Assembly (NCBI GenBank): GCA_021292165.1
Contig: CM037876.1
Coordinates: 37,097,075-37,161,074, forward strand
Direction of reading: 5' to 3'
DNA: 64,000 nucleotides
Origin: Shinisaurus crocodilurus
Taxonomy: Eukaryota; Chordata; Lepidosauria; Squamata; Shinisauridae
How positions within the stretch are numbered: the first letter of the stretch is position 1; each line of letters starts with the position of its first letter. The notes beneath the pieces were generated by a model. That model saw only the letters and a list, made by a program, of their open reading frames with translations, was not told where the DNA came from and searched no databases. Positions 11,688 through 20,911 of the stretch are shown here, piece by piece. A program made the translations under genes and the position numbers.

Positions 11688-11830
11688 ATCTAGGTCAGGA
11701 GTGGGCAACTTGTGGCCCTCCAGATGTTTTGGCCTTCTATTTCCACCAGCCCTAACCAACATAGCCAATGGCAAGGGAGTTGTAGGCCAAATCATCTGGA
11801 GGGTCACAAGTTGCCCACCCTGGATCTACA
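11688..11830. repeat. Palindromic MITE ('gtgggcaacttg' type)
   Basis: Arms 'caggagtgggcaacttgtgg' and 'cacaagttgcccaccctg' are inverted, with an inner pair 'ggccttctatttcc' / 'gttgtaggccaaatc'. Flanks 'atctaggt' and 'atctacat' match at 6 of 8 positions, a possible hAT-type duplication that has decayed. Confidence 0.6.
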
Positions 11831-11934
11831 TAGATTGTGAGCAGTGCTGTTGAAGGGAGAGTAATGGAGTGAGGAAGGCTGAGGTTTATTTAAACTACTT
11901 TAAGTGTGAGGACTGCTGCAAAGCAAAAGAAAAA

Positions 11935-12010
11935 ACAGTCTTATGTAACAAATTTATTACAGCACAAGCTTTCATAGAGTCCATCAGAGGCATAAAGTGT
12001 CATCTTAAGT
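11935..12010 (-). repeat. Unclassified interspersed repeat end
   Basis: Reverse strand reads 'cctctgatggactctatg', then 'aaagcttgtgctgtaataaa' and 'tttgtta'. A related sequence order occurs at 16,200-16,330. I recognise it as a dispersed repeat type but cannot place it in a family. Confidence 0.35.
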
Positions 12011-12045
12011 TGGCAGGTAAATATACATATGGTTGGAGGGGTGGA

Positions 12046-12170
12046 ATGCAGGGGTGGGCAACTTGTGCCCCTTGAGAGGTTTGGCCTACAACGTCCATAG
12101 TCCCTCACCACTGGCTAGGCTGGCTAAGGCTGATCGGAGTTGTTGGCTGGATGGCCGCAAGCTGACCAGC
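12046..12170. repeat. Palindromic MITE, diverged
   Basis: The left arm 'gtgggcaacttgtgcccc' and 'ggcctacaacgtccatag' are mirrored by a decayed right arm with 'ggagttgttggctgg'. It sits next to the similar element at 11,688. Confidence 0.55.
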
Positions 12171-12779
12171 CCTAGGTTTGAAGGAAATGTACCTAATACA
12201 AAAAGTACGGACTGTGAGTTAAATGTATGCATGCAAGACATCTCTGCTGCCTGGAAGAGAAGAGCAGTTGCTGGCTAACCTGAAGAGTTTCTCCCCATAC
12301 CTTAAACACAGAATCCCGGGGCCAGGGAGGAGGGTGTTAGAAGGTTGAAGCCTCCATTTTGGGAGTGCCAGTTACCTGACCTTGCTTATCTATGTCTGAG
12401 CTGTCCGTTTGACCTTCAGTAATCATCAGGTAATCATTGCCAGAGCACCGCCCTCAAAAGACTTGCCTGCTGCTTGCCTGCCAGGTCTCTGGGGGGCAGG
12501 GCGGCGGCAAGAACAATCCAGGACAGGCTTCCCCCACCTTTCCCCCCTTCCTTTCCTTTCTTTAGCCAGTTGGAACCCTTCTCTGAGAAGTGTTCCAAAT
12601 TGGGAATAGATTTTTTGGGGAACAGATTTTTATTATAAATAAATACTACTAAAAACAATATTCTTTACAAATTCGTCACCCAAATTTCAAAATTTTCTAA
12701 CTAGTACAGTTACAGATCAACACTAACTTAAACTAATACATTGACATAATTCCTACGTTTGAGGTCTTTCAAATAGGGA
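12171..12779. other. No gene seen
   Basis: Unassigned sequence that becomes AT-rich at 12,600-12,760, directly before the CpG island. Confidence 0.45.
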
Positions 12780-13651
12780 CAGGTGTCCAAAGGATCCCGC
12801 CCTGCACGCAGCACCAGGCCGCCACTGATCAGCCTGCGCTGCTCACAGGAGCAGCCGTCTCACCCCATCAGTTCGAGGGGCGTGGACAACGCCGCATTTG
12901 GCAAGGGTGCCCTGTTCCCTCCTCCTCCGCCACCGGGCCCAGACACCTCTCCCCTCGCTCCCCCCCCCCGCCCCTCCTCCCGGGTGCAGGAGAGAAAGCT
13001 GCGTGGCCAGTCCTGGATCTGGCCCGCCCGGGTTGAATCGGCGGCTGCTTGACACGCGAGATCAGTTGGACGGCGGCTCCTAGCAGCAGCTGCAACTCCG
13101 GCCTGCTCAAGGGAGGAGGAAGAGGCGGGGCGGGGTGGAAGATTTAAACCTGAGGGAGCATGAAGTGGCTGGAAGCGGACACGTGTTTGTGGCTGGAACT
13201 TAAGAGCGAAGGATGGCGGCTTCGGCAGGAGGAGGCCCAAAAGACAAGCGACGCTCACAGCATCCCCCCCCCCCCCGTTTCTCCGCCATCCCTTCTGCAT
13301 GCGATGTTTGGAAGATAGCAGATGTCGGGCCTATACCAACCCCCGCTTGCTTCCAAGGCACATCCATTCTTGTGACCTAGACTAGACGCGACCCCTCCCT
13401 GCCTCGCTCGCTGCTTGCTCTTAATCTCAGATTGTATGCCGGCGGCCTGGGTCATTCTCGCGCTGCGGTGGGAAGCGCGCTCTGCCCATGCGCAGAGGCA
13501 TTCGCCGCCCTCCTGTTCGTGTACAGGTTTCCCGGCGTTCAAAAATAGGTTCCGGGACTGAGCCCTGTGCAGCTGCCCGCACGTCACCTCATTTTCCCTC
13601 TCCGCCTCCTACGGATTCGCCTCGAAGGGCGTGTGTTTGTTTGAGAAAGGC

Positions 13652-13664
13652 GCGCGCGCGCGCG
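13652..13664. repeat. (CG)n run
   Basis: A short alternating CG tract within the CpG island. A similar CG tract followed by CA repeats is at about 15,326-15,354. Confidence 0.85.
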
Positions 13665-14396
13665 CACTCACACGCACATCCATAGCTCTTCCCCGGCCGG
13701 CTCAGGCTAGATCTGGGGATGCTGTTAGTCGCTGTCTGAAAAGACTCGCTCCCTCACCCCCTCCCGCGGCAATTCACACCAGCAGGAGAAAAGATGGGTG
13801 TTTTCAGGCCTTTGGGGGGTGGAAGGTTAAGCTACCCCATCAAAAATGCTTGAGGTTATGATTCTGTAGCCTCTTACCTGGGAGCAATCCCCACTGAACG
13901 CAGTGAGGCTTACTTCCAAGTAGAACTGCGTAGGATGGCACTGTAAGACAAGGACATTTCAAGACTTGTTGAAATAAGGAGATGGGGGGGGGGAGCAGGG
14001 AGGCAGCCTGCGGGAATCGCCCTAACATGAAGGGCACCTGTACATCTGTACAATGACAATCTACATCGCTCGCTTAGCGGCCAACGCCAAATAACTGCGT
14101 GCTTTTGCTTAGCGTTACTTAACGCGAGTGCTGAATGCGACCAACGCTCTCCCAAATTCCCAGCCCCTCCTCGCCTCCAGGCAACCGGCAGCAGAAGCAA
14201 TAAACCCTCCCCCCCAACTCCTCCCAGAATGTCCCCGCACGCTTCGATTTACCGAGACACGTTGAGCCCAAAGTGAACGGATGCCGAAATGCCGGGCAGC
14301 TCTTTTATTAGCCGCCAAGTGGGGCTTCTTGTTTTGGGCATTGATCTAAAGAGTCGATTCGACACGAGCCATCACCTACCAGTTCCCCACCCCCCG

Positions 14397-14398
<2 letters not shown>

Positions 14399-14434
<36 letters not shown>
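14399..14434. repeat. (CA)18 microsatellite
   Basis: A pure AC dinucleotide run inside the CpG island. Confidence 0.95.
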
Positions 14435-14436
<2 letters not shown>

Positions 14437-14568
14437 GAGGGGGGAGGAGGTACGCCATGCATGCAGAGAATGACTGCTCGAGCCGGGAGGGGGGTGGGTG
14501 CAGAAGTAGAAAGCGGAGTTCACAAGATAAGGGCAAAGATGCTCGAGCGTCGGGGGTGATATTGGAGG

Positions 14569-15074
14569 CAGGGCCGGCGCTACCGCTAGGCCAACTAGGC
14601 GGCCGCCTAGGGCGCGCGGCCGAAGAGGGCGCGGAAACCCTGCGCTCCTCTTCGCTGCCGCTGCGCAGCCCCCGCCAGGCCTCCGCCTCCCCACCCTCCT
14701 GCCTGCCGCCGCCGCCGCGCCTCCACCCGCTCGCTCGCTCGCCCGCCCGCCCGCCGCTGCGCCTCCACCCGCCCTCCGCCCTCCCGCTCGCTCGCTGCCG
14801 CTGCGCCTCCCACCGCCATCGCCACCCCCCCAACCCCCCCGTCACCCCCAACCCCCCCCGTCACCTACCTTCGTCGCGGGCAAAAAACAGCGCGGGGGGT
14901 CCCGTCGCGTCGCGCGTCACTTTAGGAGCAGCAGCAGCAGCCGCCGCCGCCGCCGCAGCCAGGGCGGGGGGGGGGGGGAAGGTAGGTGCAGGTTTTTTTT
15001 TTTTTTGCTTTGGAGAGGGGGGGGCGCTAAATAGGTTTTCGCCTGGGGCGCCAAACTGCCCTGCACCGGTCCTG
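14569..15074. mobile_element. hAT-like nonautonomous element, GC-rich, 506 bp
   Basis: Termini are 'cagggccggcgctacc' at the left and '...tgcaccggtcctg' at the right; reversed, the right end reads 'caggaccggtgcaggg', so about 10 of 12 terminal bases match. The flanks are an exact 8-bp direct repeat, 'attggagg' (14,561-14,568 and 15,075-15,082), as expected for hAT. The interior is GC-rich with CCG and GCA trinucleotide runs and homopolymers. Long frames here come from these runs and are not transposase. A related element, with its own 8-bp repeat, lies at 59,614-60,236. Confidence 0.75.
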
Positions 15075-15325
15075 ATTGGAGGAAAACCAAGGCCTCCATG
15101 TAAAACAGGACGAGGCGGAGGAAAGCCGTTGCTTTTCTTAAAATCATCGTTCGGGGATACGTTCTCCATTACATAATTTTGCGCCGAAATAAAACAACAG
15201 GAGTCTGTGTTCCCCAGACACTGGAGTGCTTGTTCAGCCGGTGAGGTTCCCGAACACTGGTCCCATTCACGTGAACGCATCGCCCTACCTAGACGCGATC
15301 CGCAGACCCACATGATTAATACACG

Positions 15326-15354
15326 CCGCGCGCGCGCGCGCGCACACACACACA
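15326..15354. repeat. (CG)n-(CA)n compound microsatellite
   Basis: CG repeats run straight into CA repeats, a pattern expected from CpG decay of one alternating tract. Confidence 0.85.
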
Positions 15355-15565
15355 CCCCAGGCGCGCACAGACGAGGAGCCGTAACCTCATCTTTCTCCGA
15401 CACATCCTGCGCTCTCCATCTCGGGCCCCGCTGCCCCACGCCGCGCGGTTCTAATCCATGCCATGGAGATCATCACACGGCGGCGAGACAGACCTGCTAA
15501 CCGCGAGAGCGCCAGCCCTACACGGCCAATTCGACGCGAGCCCTCATCACCTACCAGTTCTCTTG

Positions 15566-16194
15566 CATCCATTGAATCGCTTCATTCTCGTTGAATTGCT
15601 TTTCAAATTCGTATTCTTGCAAAGTCAACACTGACATGTTCATTGGACCGATCTTGGAGGGAACACTTGCCTACGCCTGGCTGAAAATACAATGTCTGCG
15701 AGAGACCTTTTTCTTTCTTTTCTGAGCGTCTCGTCAGTATCACCTCCTCCTCCTCCTCTTCCTCTTCTTCCTCTGTCTCTCTCAGCTATATCCTTGTTGT
15801 AGCATTGCTTTTTCTCCTCTTCCTATAACCTCCTCTCGTGTCTGGAGATCTCTCCTCCTCTCCGTTTCTGCAATCCACCCTGGGCGGAAATGCAGCCGCT
15901 GCGGTCTTAGTGCCCAACCCGTGCCCGTGTCCTCCCACAGCCATTCATTCTCGTCGAAGGGAAAGTTAATGCAATGCTCCCAACAGTGGTGGTGGTGCAA
16001 GGGGCGGGCGCGGGGGCACATCCAACAATCCGGAGCTTGCAGCAATTGGAGGAAATAGCCAACCTCTTGTAAGCGTGTTGTCACGTTCACTTTCCTAACC
16101 AGGCTGAATGAAATTCCTGCCCTAAAAGCTGCCAAGGGCCTTACAAACAGCTTGCACAATGAGAAGGGTGAAAAACACACACAAAAAAAGCAAA
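15566..16194. other. No gene seen; pyrimidine-rich segment
   Basis: 15,700-15,860 is rich in CCT and CTT. The minus strand has a 132-codon open frame (16,180-15,782) with no recognised domain; its composition and lack of similarity suggest chance. Confidence 0.4.
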
Positions 16195-16335
16195 GGTAGC
16201 CATGTTGACCAAAAGAAAAATGCCAAAATCCATGTTGCTATAATACCTTTATTAGGCCAACCAAAAGATCACACACACACACCCAAAAAATAATTGTGCA
16301 AGCTTTTGAGAGCCCTAGATCTCTTCTTCAGGCAA
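16195..16335 (-). repeat. Unclassified interspersed repeat
   Basis: On the minus strand: 'cctgaagaagagatctaggg', 'aaaagcttgcacaattat', a CA/GT run, 'ggcctaataaaggtatta' and 'caacatggctacc'. The 'gaagaag ... aaagctt ... aataaa' order also appears at 11,935-12,010. Family unknown. Confidence 0.45.
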
Positions 16336-16640
16336 ATTGTTTAAAAAGGTGGGTGGGGAGAGATGAAAAAGTATAGCCTAGTCATCTTTTTCTCCTCCCC
16401 TCCCACCCCCCACTTTCCTTTTCATCATTTTGCATGAAGAAGAGATTAGAGATCTCAAACTGGACTAGTGCATTACGTTTCATGTGGGGCTGCCTCTGAA
16501 GATGGTTCAACTGGTGTAAATGTGGCCATTCAGATGCTAATGGAGGCCAGAAAGTCTGAGCATTTCTGCACCAGCTGCACTATCTAACAATGTGTTTGTG
16601 GGCCCAATTCAAAGTACTAGTGTTTACCTTTATGGCCCTA

Positions 16641-16770
16641 GACCAGGGATGGGGAATATGTGTCTCTCCAGATATTGTTGGACTGCAACTCCCATGATCC
16701 CTCACCATTAGCTATGCTGGCTAAGACTGATGAGAGTTGCAGTGCAACAATGTCTGAGTTGGGGGTGCAC
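16641..16770. repeat. Palindromic MITE, diverged
   Basis: 'cagggatggggaatatgtg' and 'ggactgcaactcccatg' face 'gagagttgcagtgcaac' and a decayed right end. It is the hAT-like palindrome class. Confidence 0.6.
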
Positions 16771-16809
16771 ACATTCTCTGCCCCAACCAGTTTGGGACTG
16801 GGTTACTTA

Positions 16810-16930
16810 GGGCACAATCCTATGCATGTATAGACAGGGGGGAAAGGCCTTCAACTCCCAGAATGCCCCAGCTAGGGCATGCTGGGAGTTGTAGGCCTTT
16901 TTTCTGTCTACACATGCATAGGATTGCACC
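16810..16930. mobile_element. Palindromic Harbinger-like MITE, 121 bp
   Basis: The left end 'gggcacaatcctatgcatg' pairs with the right end 'catgcataggattgcacc'. TTA flanks both sides (16,807-16,809 and 16,931-16,933). The arms, near 58 bp each, contain 'tcaactcccagaatgcccc' and 'ggcatgctgggagttgtagg', an inverted pair of ZNF143/THAP11-like motifs. No coding capacity. Confidence 0.75.
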
Positions 16931-17209
16931 TTAAAAGGACTTATTTCACCCTCATGTCCCTACCTGTAAGCTAAGCTCTGCATTGGAGGTCGTGCTTGTG
17001 TGCCCTCTGGTAAAATCAATTAGGCTGGTGAGCACAAGAGACAAGGCTTTCTCGGTGCTGAGTTGTGGAACTCTGTTCCAGTTAGCATTTGCAGCAGAGA
17101 CAAGGGGGCAGCCCTTGGTGGGTTCCAGGGAGAAGTGGCCCCCAGACCCCTGGAAGTTGTCCACCCCTGATTTACTGTATCTACTATACACTTACACAAT
17201 CTGTCTAAG

Positions 17210-17322
17210 CAGGGATGGGCAGAAGGTAGGGCTCCAGATGTTTTGGACTTCAACTCCCAGAAGCCCCTGTCAGCATGACCAATGGTCAGGAATGATGGGT
17301 CCAAAACATCTGGAGATCTACT
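17210..17322. repeat. Palindromic MITE, diverged
   Basis: Arms 'gctccagatgttttggac' and 'gtccaaaacatctggag' are inverted around 'cagcatgaccaatggtcagg'. Confidence 0.65.
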
Positions 17323-17530
17323 TTCTATCCACTCCACTCCATACCATCAATTTGTGTTCACTATTTTGTGATGGCCTGGCTCTAAGAAGTAGCTCATAAG
17401 TACCTACTTTGAACAAACAAACAAACAAACAAAGGGAACAAATAGCAAAGGAAGACAATTATCCCATGCCCTGCTTGTGAGCATCCAGAGGCATCTGAAT
17501 CGCCAATGTTGGAGACAGAATGCTGGATTA

Positions 17531-17621
17531 GCAGCACAATCCTAGACATGCCTAATTAGAAATGAATCCCACTGAGTTCAATGGGGCTTGCTGCCAGGAC
17601 AGTGGATTTAGGATTGCAGCC
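17531..17621. mobile_element. 85-95 bp palindromic MITE (GCAATCCTA type)
   Basis: Left end 'gcagcacaatcctaga', right end 'tttaggattgcagcc', centre 'cccactgagttcaatgggg', which is itself nearly palindromic. It is flanked by TTA on the left and TAA on the right, so the duplication is imperfect. Confidence 0.7.
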
Positions 17622-17624
17622 TAA

Positions 17625-17703
17625 CGGCACAATCCTATCTAGTCAGAAGTAAGTCTCATTGAGTCCAGTGAGATTTATACCCACATTGTATAGGACTTCA
17701 GCT
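17625..17703. mobile_element. Second palindromic MITE, directly adjacent
   Basis: Left end 'cggcacaatcctatc', centre 'ctcattgagtccagtgag', right end 'tataggacttcagct'. TAA is present on both sides (17,622-17,624 and about 17,704-17,706). The copy abuts the one at 17,531 and shares its TAA. Confidence 0.65.
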
Positions 17704-17706
17704 TAA

Positions 17707-18169
17707 ATAGACCTTGTTCTGGTCCACCAAGTTAGTTCATTTGAGTTTCTTAATATCCATAGATTGAAGTACAACTGCAACATTTGAGTTTTAATCTATG
17801 AAAGCTGGGAGGACCATTACCTCCTTGATCCAGCTAACTAGCCACCCCGACAAATCTCATTAGCTAGGAATAGATGCTTCTTAAGAGCAGGAGATGTGGG
17901 TTTCACCCTTCAAGGATCTTATTCTCTTTTTCTGGTTGCACAAACTGAAAATCATAAAGGAAAAACAAACACAAGCAGAAACCTTAGTCAAACCCAGATC
18001 CATATCTGTAATCAGTCTCTTTTATTTAGCAAAATGTTGGAGCATGTTGTGGAAACCAGCGCCAGAGGTACTTGGATGATACTGTGATTATTTTGATCCT
18101 CTTCTGGCTGGTTCGTCTTGACTTAATTTTGGGAAAGAGACTGTTTTGGTCAACCGAGTGGATGAGCTA
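17707..18169. other. No gene seen
   Basis: Unassigned. Overlapping short frames at 17,894-18,087 show no similarity. Confidence 0.4.
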
Positions 18170-18790
18170 TCCAAGGGGACAGACAGGTGGATTGTGTTCC
18201 TATTCTGTTGCTGGATCTCTTGGTAGTCTTTGATGCCATCAGCCATGGTATCCTTCTGGTTTGCCTTGCTACAGCAGAGGATAGATCTAAGAAAGTGGTG
18301 CTAGGAAACTGCTGCTCTGTCCCATAGCCTTTGGCTTGCAGGTTGCTGTGTAGATCTAATTTGTCTCCCATTGTTTTCTACTGCTAGTATAGGTTGTTTG
18401 GAGATTGAGTTGTAGTGTCATATCACCCGTCTCCTCAAGGAGGCAGTGACAGTTCTCAACAGGTATCCTAGATTAGTTTTAGGTGGACTAGATGAGGGTG
18501 ATCAAACGTCATGCAAACAGGATGGAAATACTTCGCCAATACTTTAAGGGACTTCCTTCTCCCATACTTTGAGATCTTCTTTGGAAGCTCTACTCCAGGT
18601 CCCTGAATTTACAAAGGTTTACATTGGAGGGTTACCCAGGAGAGGGCCTTCTCAGCAGTAGCTCCAAAGTAGTAAAACTCCCTGCTAGTGTCAGTTTGCT
18701 TCTCCCCACCCTAGATATCAGATGCCGAGCAAACATCCTTTTCAGAGAGCTTTAGAGATTTTTTTGAGTTTTGCATTTTATTTACTAGTT
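18170..18790 (+). mobile_element. L2 LINE fragment, heavily decayed
   Basis: Near 18,200 the plus strand reads like the L2 catalytic block A (ILLLDLLVVFDAISHGILL, aligning with ILLDLSAAFDTINHGILL). At about 18,630-18,680 a C-terminal piece resembling RAFSAVAP-LWNSLP is still visible. Stops and deletions prevent a continuous frame. Confidence 0.65.
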
Positions 18791-19051
18791 ATTTATTTTG
18801 GGGTATTTATCCTCTCCCCTTCAGTAAATACACTCAGGGCAGTTCAGAATCAGCAAAAACAAAACAATTAAAACATAAACCATTCCCATTGGTTGTTTCC
18901 TGCTGCTGAATCTTATTAGTTAACTGGTTCCTGTTATGTTTTGCAGGATGTGTGTGTGTGTGTGTGTTTGTTATGAGTTTTAGTGTTGTTCATGTATTTT
19001 GGATTTATAAATTAGGTGCCTTGTAGATCTTTTTAGATCAAAAGGTATAAT
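18791..19051. other. L2 3'-UTR-like and (TG)n tract; no gene
   Basis: A TG run lies at 18,950-18,967. The surrounding T- and A-rich sequence may be the tail of the preceding L2 fragment. Confidence 0.35.
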
Positions 19052-20556
19052 ATATATATTTATTTACTATATTTTTGAATCACCCATCTGGCCAGTCATC
19101 CAGCCACTCTGAGCGATGTACAGTGCCAATAAAATACAAGAACAAAACAGTGTAAAACACAATTAAAAACAGTACAAAATTTAAAAATCCTAACCCACCC
19201 CATATTCCTGCCTGAAAAACCACATTTTTAATGCACGGCGGAAGCTAATCAAGGAAGGGGCATGGTGAAGGGCACTGGGGAGAGAGTTCCATAAATTGGG
19301 GGCTGCCACAGAAAAGCCCCTTTTCCTAGTCCCCACCAGCCTGGTTTCTCTGACTGATGGGACAGGGAGAAGGCCATCCGTGGCAGATCTTGTTGAGCAG
19401 CATACTTGATGTTGCTGGAGGCGCTCCTTGAGATAAACTGGACCAGAGCCGTACAGGGTTTTAAAGGTCAATGCCAACACCTTGAATTTGGCTCGGCAAA
19501 CAACTGGTAGCCAGTGCAACTCTTTAAGCACTGGAGTGATGTGATCACGCTGGCGGCAGCCTTTAACCAGGCGAGCCGCTGCATTCTGTACCAGCTGTAA
19601 CTTCCGAACCGTCTTCCAGGGTAACCCCATGTAGAGCACATTACAGTAGTCTAGGCGAGAGGAGACCAAGGCATGAACGACTGAAGGGAGCAGATAATTA
19701 GGAAGGTAGGGGCGCAACTGCCGTATCAGATGGAGCTGATACAGCGCCGCCCGGCTCACAGCTGACACTTGAGCCTCCATGGACAGCTGGGAGTCTAGAA
19801 TGACTCCCAAGCTGGGACCTGGTCCTTCAGGGGTAGATGTACCCCATTCAGCACCAGGTCAACATCCCCTAACCTTCCCTTGTCTCCCACCAGAAGTACC
19901 TCAGTCTTGTTGGGGTTCAGTTTCAGCATGTTCCTTCCCATACAGCCACCCACTGCCTCCAGGCATTTGGACAGGGTTTCAACAGCCAACCTTGGTGAGG
20001 ACTTGAAGGAGAGGTAGAGCTGCGTGTCATCCACATATTGATGACAGCGCACCCCAAACCTCCTGATAATAGCCCCCAGCAGCTTTAGGTAGATGTTAAA
20101 TAACATCAGGGAGAGGATGGAACCCTGCGGCACACCACAAATGAGCGGCCGAGGGTCCGAAGCCTCCTCCCCAAGAACTACCTTCTGGTACCTTCCAGAG
20201 AGGAAGGACCGGAACCACTGCAATACAGTGCCTCCCATGCCCAACCCCTCCAGGCGGTCCAGGAGGATACCGTGGTCAACGGTATCAAAAGCCGCTGAGA
20301 GATCAAGGAGGACTAGAAAAGAGCATTCACCCCTATCCAAAGCCCTCCTTATATCATCCACCAAGGCGACCAAGGCCGTTTCCGTCTCATGTCCAGGTCT
20401 GAAGCCCAACTGGCATGGATCTAAATAATTGGCTTCATCAAATGTGCCTTCAACTGAGCCCCCACCACTCGCTCAATCACCTTGCCCAGAAATGGCAAAT
20501 TTGAGACTGGGCGAAAGTTATAATCTTGGGGATCTAAGGAGGGCTTCTTTAGAAGT
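19052..20556 (-). mobile_element. L2 LINE, 5' truncated, about 1.5 kb
   Basis: On the minus strand the reverse transcriptase reads from 'NFRPVSNLPFLGKVIERVV' (near 20,500) through the catalytic FLVLLDLSAAFDTVDH and CHQYVDDTQLY to a C-terminus with LWNSLPSALHHAPS. The active-site motif is YVDD in place of the usual YADD. A one-base loss near 19,815, compared with the intact copy at 29-31 kb, splits the frame, and another small change lies near 20,425. The A-rich 3' UTR ends at 19,052-19,190. The 5' end stops abruptly at a CA/TG tract near 20,557, as expected for incomplete reverse transcription. Confidence 0.9.
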
Positions 20557-20652
20557 GTGTATACACACACACACACACACACACACACTGTATATAGTAT
20601 TTTATTATGTGTGTGTGTGTGTGTGTGTAGACACACACACACACATACACAC
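20557..20652. repeat. (CA)n / (TG)n compound microsatellite
   Basis: A CA run, a short AT-rich spacer, a TG run and another CA run in order. The tracts are mutually complementary and could fold. It marks the 5' break of the adjoining L2. Confidence 0.9.
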
Positions 20653-20816
20653 TAAATAAAAACTTCACACACAGAAAGGAATGTCTTTGGTGCTTGCTGA
20701 GAGACATACATGTGACATCTAAAATAATTTTTCCCTTTCAAAATGATTGTTTTATTCATATGCAAATTTATGCAGATTTAGTCAATTGATTAAAACTCAT
20801 ACTACTGATCAATTAA

Positions 20817-20911
20817 CAACACAGACCTATACATGTACACTCAGAAGTAAGTCCCTAGTGTAAAATGGGGGTTACTTACTCCCAGGTTAGTGTGCATTGG
20901 ATTGTAGTTTT
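20817..20911. mobile_element. 95-bp palindromic MITE (GCAATCCTA type)
   Basis: Left part 'cacagacctatacatg', centre 'cagaagtaagtccctagtg', right part 'gcattggattgtag'. TAA flanks both sides (20,814-20,816 and 20,912-20,914). Confidence 0.65.

Larger units (their letters stand above)
12780..15565. promoter_or_regulatory. Large CpG island, possible promoter
   Basis: CpG density rises sharply at about 12,780 and stays high to about 15,565, apart from a dip at 13,800-14,050. A tandem GC box ('gaggcggggcggggtgg') lies at about 13,122-13,137, a candidate NRF1-like site 'cccatgcgcagagg' near 13,485, and a half-CRE 'cacgtcacctc' near 13,580. An ATG in strong context ('gaaggatggcgg', 13,213) opens a 56-codon frame beginning MAASAGGGPK, but I find no consensus splice donor and no homology. 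Part of the GC content comes from the hAT-like insertion at 14,569-15,074. The island may serve a gene outside the window. Confidence 0.5.

Noticed and set aside
13213..13383. 56-codon frame starting MAASAGGGPK in strong initiation context
   Set aside because: There is no consensus donor, no similarity and a poly-proline artefact from a C run. It is kept only as a remark in the CpG island entry.
14289..15176. 295-codon plus-strand frame and overlapping minus-strand frames in the CpG island
   Set aside because: They run through a CA microsatellite and the GC-rich hAT-like element, with alanine, proline and glycine runs. Absence of stops here follows from base composition.
15782..16180. 132-codon minus-strand frame
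   Set aside because: No recognisable domain, no splice signals and composition typical of chance frames.
20557..20652. Hairpin regulatory element
   Set aside because: The complementarity is explained by alternating CA and TG microsatellites.
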